Part shown: positions 14,104-17,640 of the stretch, one piece after another
Position numbering within the stretch: the first letter of the stretch is position 1
Layout of the letters: every line of letters begins with the position of its first letter
Assembly: GCA_947425005.1 (NCBI GenBank)
Contig: CANDYP010000018.1
Coordinates: 1-17,640 of the forward strand
DNA: 17,640 nt
Direction of reading: 5' to 3'
Source of the DNA: Rickettsiales bacterium
Lineage (GTDB): Bacteria; Pseudomonadota; Alphaproteobacteria; Rickettsiales; UBA1997
Translations under genes and position numbers: made by a program
Notes under the pieces: model-generated
What the model saw: the letters and a program-made list of their open reading frames with translations, nothing else
What the model was told of the DNA's origin: nothing
Database searches by the model: none

Positions 14104-15126
14104 ATGGTTACTAAAAAAGAGCTGTTAAAGCGCCCGGTTAAACACATCGACATCACCTCATTTGACGCGCGTCCGATCATCGATCAGATGGATCACATGT
14201 CTTTCACTTCGCGTGATTTGGCGAGAGCAACCGAGATCTTCAACATGATGCTGAAGGACAAAAAATGCTCCACCATCCTAACTCTTGCTGGCTCCACCTC
14301 TGCCGGCGGCTGCATGAAAGTTTACGCCGACATGATTAAGTTCGGCATGATTGACGCCATCGTGGCAACCGGCGCCTCCATCGTCGACATGGATTTCTTT
14401 GAAGCGCTGGGCTTCAAACACTACCAAGGCACGCCATTCATCGACGACCAATTCCTGCGCAAGAATTACATCGACAGAATTTACGACACCTACATCGACG
14501 AAAAAGATTTACAAAATTGCGACGGCACAATTTTCAAAATTGCTAACTCTTTGGAAGCGCGCCCTTACTCATCTCGCGAGTTCATTTGGGAAATGGGAAA
14601 ATATTTGAAAAAACATGCGAAGAAAAAAGAATCCCTGATCGAGCTGTGCTACGACTACAATGTGCCGATTTTTTGCCCGGCCTTCACTGACTCCTCTGCC
14701 GGCTTCGGTTTAGTTCTGCACCAAGTTAAAAACCCCAAGAAGCACATGACGATTGATTCAATCGCTGACTTCAGAGAATTGACCGACATCAAAATTAAAG
14801 CCGGTACCACTGGCCTTCTGATGATCGGTGGCGGCGTGCCGAAAAACTTCGTACAAGACACCGTAGTCTGCGCTGAAATTTTGGGTGTTGAAGCTGAGAT
14901 GCACAAATATGCCGTACAAATTACAGTGGCTGATTCCCGCGATGGCGCCTGCTCATCTTCAACTCTCAAAGAAGCCTGCTCTTGGGGTAAGGTTGACACT
15001 ACTTACGAACAAATGGTTTTCGCCGAAGCCACTTCCGTGATTCCGCTTCTGGCTTCCGACGCTTATCACCGCGGCTTTTGGAAAAAACGTAGCCGAAGAA
15101 ATTTTGCTAAGATGTTCGCAAAATAA
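14104..15126 (+). CDS. Deoxyhypusine synthase-like protein, probable polyamine synthase
   Basis: A 340-residue member of the deoxyhypusine synthase family, NAD-dependent enzymes that move an aminobutyl group from spermidine via a lysine imine. In eukaryotes and archaea the acceptor is a lysine of eIF5A. Bacteria lack eIF5A, and bacterial relatives are thought to make polyamines such as homospermidine or aminopropyl derivatives. Visible features: NAD-site segments LAGSTSAGGCMKVYADMI (61-78) and IVATGASIVDMDFFEALG (86-103), IGGGVPKNFVQD (241-252), and the catalytic stretch LKEACSWGKV with Glu290, Trp294 and the imine-forming Lys296. By eye, a His important in the human enzyme (His288, in a KHH motif) is replaced by Asn248 (KNF). 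It forms a two-gene unit with ornithine decarboxylase, whose product putrescine is a logical acceptor. Exact product unknown. Confidence 0.9.
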   Translation: MVTKKELLKRPVKHIDITSFDARPIIDQMDHMSFTSRDLARATEIFNMMLKDKKCSTILTLAGSTSAGGCMKVYADMIKFGMIDAIVATGASIVDMDFFEALGFKHYQGTPFIDDQFLRKNYIDRIYDTYIDEKDLQNCDGTIFKIANSLEARPYSSREFIWEMGKYLKKHAKKKESLIELCYDYNVPIFCPAFTDSSAGFGLVLHQVKNPKKHMTIDSIADFRELTDIKIKAGTTGLLMIGGGVPKNFVQDTVVCAEILGVEAEMHKYAVQITVADSRDGACSSSTLKEACSWGKVDTTYEQMVFAEATSVIPLLASDAYHRGFWKKRSRRNFAKMFAK

Positions 15127-15134
15127 TTCTTAGA

Positions 15135-15171
15135 CCCCGTCATTAGAGGCGCAGTGCCTCTTTGGGCGGGG
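15135..15171 (+). terminator. Two-tier hairpin downstream of the deoxyhypusine synthase-like gene, possible terminator
   Basis: The outer stem CCCCGTC (15135-15141) pairs with GGCGGGG (15165-15171), with one wobble. It encloses a 6-bp stem AGAGGC/GCCTCT (15145-15150 with 15156-15161) and a 5-nt loop. The first T-run (six T, 15186-15191) comes about 15 bases later, so it is not a canonical intrinsic terminator. It sits 8 bp after the stop of the preceding gene, which fits an end-of-operon structure. Confidence 0.45.
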
Positions 15172-15281
15172 CGACACCACACAGATTTTTTCTGGACAAA
15201 AATTGACTGATAAATAGCTTCCCCCGCTCGTCTCCCGCCTGATATTTTCTACCAGATATTCTCCAAAAATTTTCCAAATAA

Positions 15282-15782
15282 ATGCTCGAACAAAAATCAA
15301 TTTCGCGAATTATTGTACTGCATTTAGTCGCGATTTTATTTGTCATCTTCAACATCTCGGACATCAGAATTGCCGGCCTTTCCGACCTCATCCCGCTTTT
15401 TGACCTGATGATGATTTTTTACTTCACTGTTTTTGAAGCGGTCTTTGGAATCTGGTTTATTTTTCTTCTCGGAATTTGGAATGACGCCTTGAATGGAAGT
15501 CCCCTCGGCACTACTGCCCTCTGCTACATCGTCTTGGTAAAATTATTTTCTTTGCTAAATGGCAGATTGATCATCAGAGAAAATTTTCAACAAATCTGGC
15601 AGCAATTCATTGCCTTCTGCTTCTGTTTTTTGTTGATGAAATGGATGATCCTGTCTGCTTTTAACGGGGCGTTCTTAAGCGTCACCACTGCGTTGGTGCA
15701 GTTTATTTTATCCTCAACCCTCTACGTTTTGATGCATAAATTTTTCGATTATTTGAGCGAAAAACTTTTAGAAAATAATTAG
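15282..15782 (+). CDS. mreD: Rod shape-determining protein MreD
   Basis: MreD is a small inner-membrane protein of the elongasome that coordinates MreB/MreC with the peptidoglycan synthases. The 166 residues are almost entirely hydrophobic, with about five membrane segments (roughly 8-25, 36-62, 78-95, 106-126, 130-152). The family signature GIWNDALNGSPLGTTAL lies at 64-80. Its identity is strengthened by mrdA starting 2 bp after its stop. mreB and mreC, which normally precede it, are not in the window. The preceding 155 bp hold only the hairpin described above and AT-rich sequence. The ATG lacks a Shine-Dalgarno. Confidence 0.88.
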   Translation: MLEQKSISRIIVLHLVAILFVIFNISDIRIAGLSDLIPLFDLMMIFYFTVFEAVFGIWFIFLLGIWNDALNGSPLGTTALCYIVLVKLFSLLNGRLIIRENFQQIWQQFIAFCFCFLLMKWMILSAFNGAFLSVTTALVQFILSSTLYVLMHKFFDYLSEKLLENN

Positions 15783-15784
15783 AG

Positions 15785-17635
15785 ATGCTCCGAGATATTC
15801 GCAAAAATAAAATTTTTAATCGGCGCGCTTTGTTTGTCGGTGCGGCCCAGTCTGTTCTTGCCACCGCCTTGGTGACCAGGTTGGCTTATTTGCAACTTTT
15901 TAAACACGAAGAATACTCAATTCAGTCCGACAGTAACCGGATTAAGCCGATGATTAATCCGGCGCCGCGCGGCACAGTTCTTGATCGCTTCGATGCTCCG
16001 ATGACCAAGAATGAAGGCAATTACCGCCTGCTGCTTTATTTCGAAAATAAAAAAAACGCCAACGAGTTGATCGAAAAACTTGACGCCATTCTTGATCTCA
16101 CCGTTGAGCAGAAAAATCTTTTTTTAACAAAAATCAAAAATGCCCGCCGCAAAAGCATCATCTCTTTGATGGATAATTTGGCGTGGGACGATCTCGCGCG
16201 CATCGAAACCAACTCACATCTTCTGCCGGGAATCTCAATTGAAAGCGGCATCATCAGACACTACTTGTACCCGGCTGAGACCGCGCATTTCCTGGGTTAC
16301 GCCTCGCTGCCTTCCGAAAAAGAAATTGATGAAAATGAACAAAATCTTTTCATGCATCCTGATTTTCGGATCGGTAAAGCCGGGATCGAGCGCACTTTCG
16401 ACGAAGCTCTGCGCGGCAAATACGGCGTGAAATATGTCGAGGTAAATGCGCACGAAATTCCGATTCGCACTTTGTCGATCAAGCCGGCAACCGAAGGCTC
16501 AAAATTACATCTGACCATCGACTTACGCCTGCAAAAATTTGTCACCGAAAGAATCAAAGATGAAGTGGCTTCAGCAGTGGTGATGGATGTCAAAACCGGC
16601 GAAATATTGGCTTACGCATCCAGCCCATCTTTTGATCCGAATAATTTTGTGGAAGGAGTCTCCAAGCAATATTGGCAAGAGCTCAACACCGACATTCGCA
16701 AACCGTTAAACAACAAGCCAATCGCAGCGCTTTACCCGCCGGGTTCAACTTTCAAATTAATGGTGGCCTTGGCGGCGCTTGAAAATGGCGTCAATCCGCA
16801 CAATCGGGTGCATTGCAATGGTCACTACCAATTCGGCAAAAGAGCCTTTCATTGCTGGAAAGAAGGCGGACACGGCTCGATGGATTTGGTCGATGCGATT
16901 AAAAATTCCTGCAACGTTTATTTTTTTACGGTGGGCAATCAAATCGGTGCCGAAAAATTTACTGAAATGGCCAAGCGTTTTGGTTACGGCGAAAAATTCG
17001 ACATTAGTTTGTACGGTGCCAAAGCTGGTACCGTACCGTCCGATGAGTGGAAGCGTCAAATTTTTAAAACTCCTTGGGTGGGTGGTGACACTTTAAACAG
17101 TGCAATTGGCCAAGGTTTTGTTCTGGCAACTCCGCTGCAAATGGCTTTGGTTACCGCTCGCATCGCTAATGGCGGCATTCCGATCAAGCCTTACCTGGTT
17201 CGTAATCACAATATTGACGAACAATATGAAGCCTTAAAAGGCGAGCCAGTAGTGCCGCAAAGTAATTTGAAAATGATTCAGGAAGGCATGAATCGCGTGA
17301 TGAATGAAGCCGGCGGAACGGCTTACGGCAAAAGAATCGAAGTCAAAGGTTTTGAAATGGCCGGCAAAACCGGAACGTCGCAAGTTATTTCGAAGCGCGC
17401 TGATGAGATGTCGAAAGCCGAAACCGCTCTGAACGAAAATCAAAACCACGCAATTTTTGTAGGATTCGCGCCAGTCCACGATCCAAAATATGCAATTTCG
17501 GTGGTGGTGGAGCATGGCGGATCAGGCTCTGGCGCTGCTGCTCCAATCGGTAAAGATGTGATGACCCAAGTGCAAATGCTGAACGATAAAAGCGGCGTGT
17601 TGCGCGCGGCGATGTTGGCAAAAGAAAAAGTTTAG
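15785..17635 (+). CDS. mrdA: Penicillin-binding protein 2, peptidoglycan transpeptidase
   Basis: PBP2 is the transpeptidase of lateral wall synthesis and partners with the glycosyltransferase RodA. The order is: a short cytoplasmic N-terminus, one membrane anchor (about 14-34), the dimerisation/pedestal domain with RGTVLDRFDAPM (62-73) and GKAGIERTFDEALRGKYG (about 197-214), then the transpeptidase domain. All three catalytic motifs are present: PGSTFK with Ser321 and Lys324, SCN (375-377), and KTGTSQ (528-533). The 616 residues are normal for the family. It starts 2 bp after mreD and ends 5 bp before the right edge; rodA (mrdB) would be expected next. Confidence 0.96.
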   Translation: MLRDIRKNKIFNRRALFVGAAQSVLATALVTRLAYLQLFKHEEYSIQSDSNRIKPMINPAPRGTVLDRFDAPMTKNEGNYRLLLYFENKKNANELIEKLDAILDLTVEQKNLFLTKIKNARRKSIISLMDNLAWDDLARIETNSHLLPGISIESGIIRHYLYPAETAHFLGYASLPSEKEIDENEQNLFMHPDFRIGKAGIERTFDEALRGKYGVKYVEVNAHEIPIRTLSIKPATEGSKLHLTIDLRLQKFVTERIKDEVASAVVMDVKTGEILAYASSPSFDPNNFVEGVSKQYWQELNTDIRKPLNNKPIAALYPPGSTFKLMVALAALENGVNPHNRVHCNGHYQFGKRAFHCWKEGGHGSMDLVDAIKNSCNVYFFTVGNQIGAEKFTEMAKRFGYGEKFDISLYGAKAGTVPSDEWKRQIFKTPWVGGDTLNSAIGQGFVLATPLQMALVTARIANGGIPIKPYLVRNHNIDEQYEALKGEPVVPQSNLKMIQEGMNRVMNEAGGTAYGKRIEVKGFEMAGKTGTSQVISKRADEMSKAETALNENQNHAIFVGFAPVHDPKYAISVVVEHGGSGSGAAAPIGKDVMTQVQMLNDKSGVLRAAMLAKEKV

Positions 17636-17640
17636 AACCA

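Overview
The window reads as a compact chromosomal segment from a moderately AT-rich alphaproteobacterium, probably a deep-branching or uncultured lineage. The F1 alpha subunit resembles alphaproteobacterial and mitochondrial ATPases, BolA and a monothiol CGFS glutaredoxin sit side by side, truB-rpsO-pnp are in the usual proteobacterial order, and the ornithine decarboxylase is of the bacterial alanine-racemase-fold type. All 17 protein genes are on the plus strand and mostly tightly packed. I see no tRNA, rRNA, CRISPR array, phage gene or transposase.

Layout. 1-865: 3' part of purK (purines). 870-2835: an agmatinase-type ureohydrolase overlapping an AstE/aspartoacylase-type zinc deacylase by 23 bp. 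2950-6014: F1 ATP synthase genes atpH-atpA-atpG. The usual atpD and atpC do not follow; instead a 127-bp near-perfect GC-rich inverted repeat (6022-6148) lies just before truB. 6159-9851: truB, rpsO, pnp (RNA modification, ribosome, RNA decay). After pnp come a 16-bp perfect stem and a separate intrinsic terminator. 9955-10524: bolA-grxD (iron-sulfur handling). 10528-12375: an orphan YadG-like ABC ATPase abutting pyrB. 12376-12723: the only long non-coding stretch, AT-rich and full of inverted repeats, leading into ornithine decarboxylase. 12724-15126: ornithine decarboxylase and a deoxyhypusine synthase-like protein. 15282-17635: mreD and mrdA (PBP2) of the cell-elongation machinery.

The most coherent theme is amine metabolism. 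Ornithine decarboxylase (putrescine) and a deoxyhypusine synthase-like enzyme (aminobutyl/aminopropyl transfer, catalytic Lys kept but a substrate-site His replaced by Asn) form one unit. A ureohydrolase and a small-molecule deacylase form another about 10 kb upstream. Bacteria have no eIF5A, so the synthase-like protein is most likely a polyamine synthase rather than a hypusination enzyme. This is inference from family knowledge plus visible motifs.

Almost none of the genes has a recognisable Shine-Dalgarno sequence in front of its start, so starts here rest on homology and spacing and are somewhat uncertain (notably atpH and the decarboxylase).
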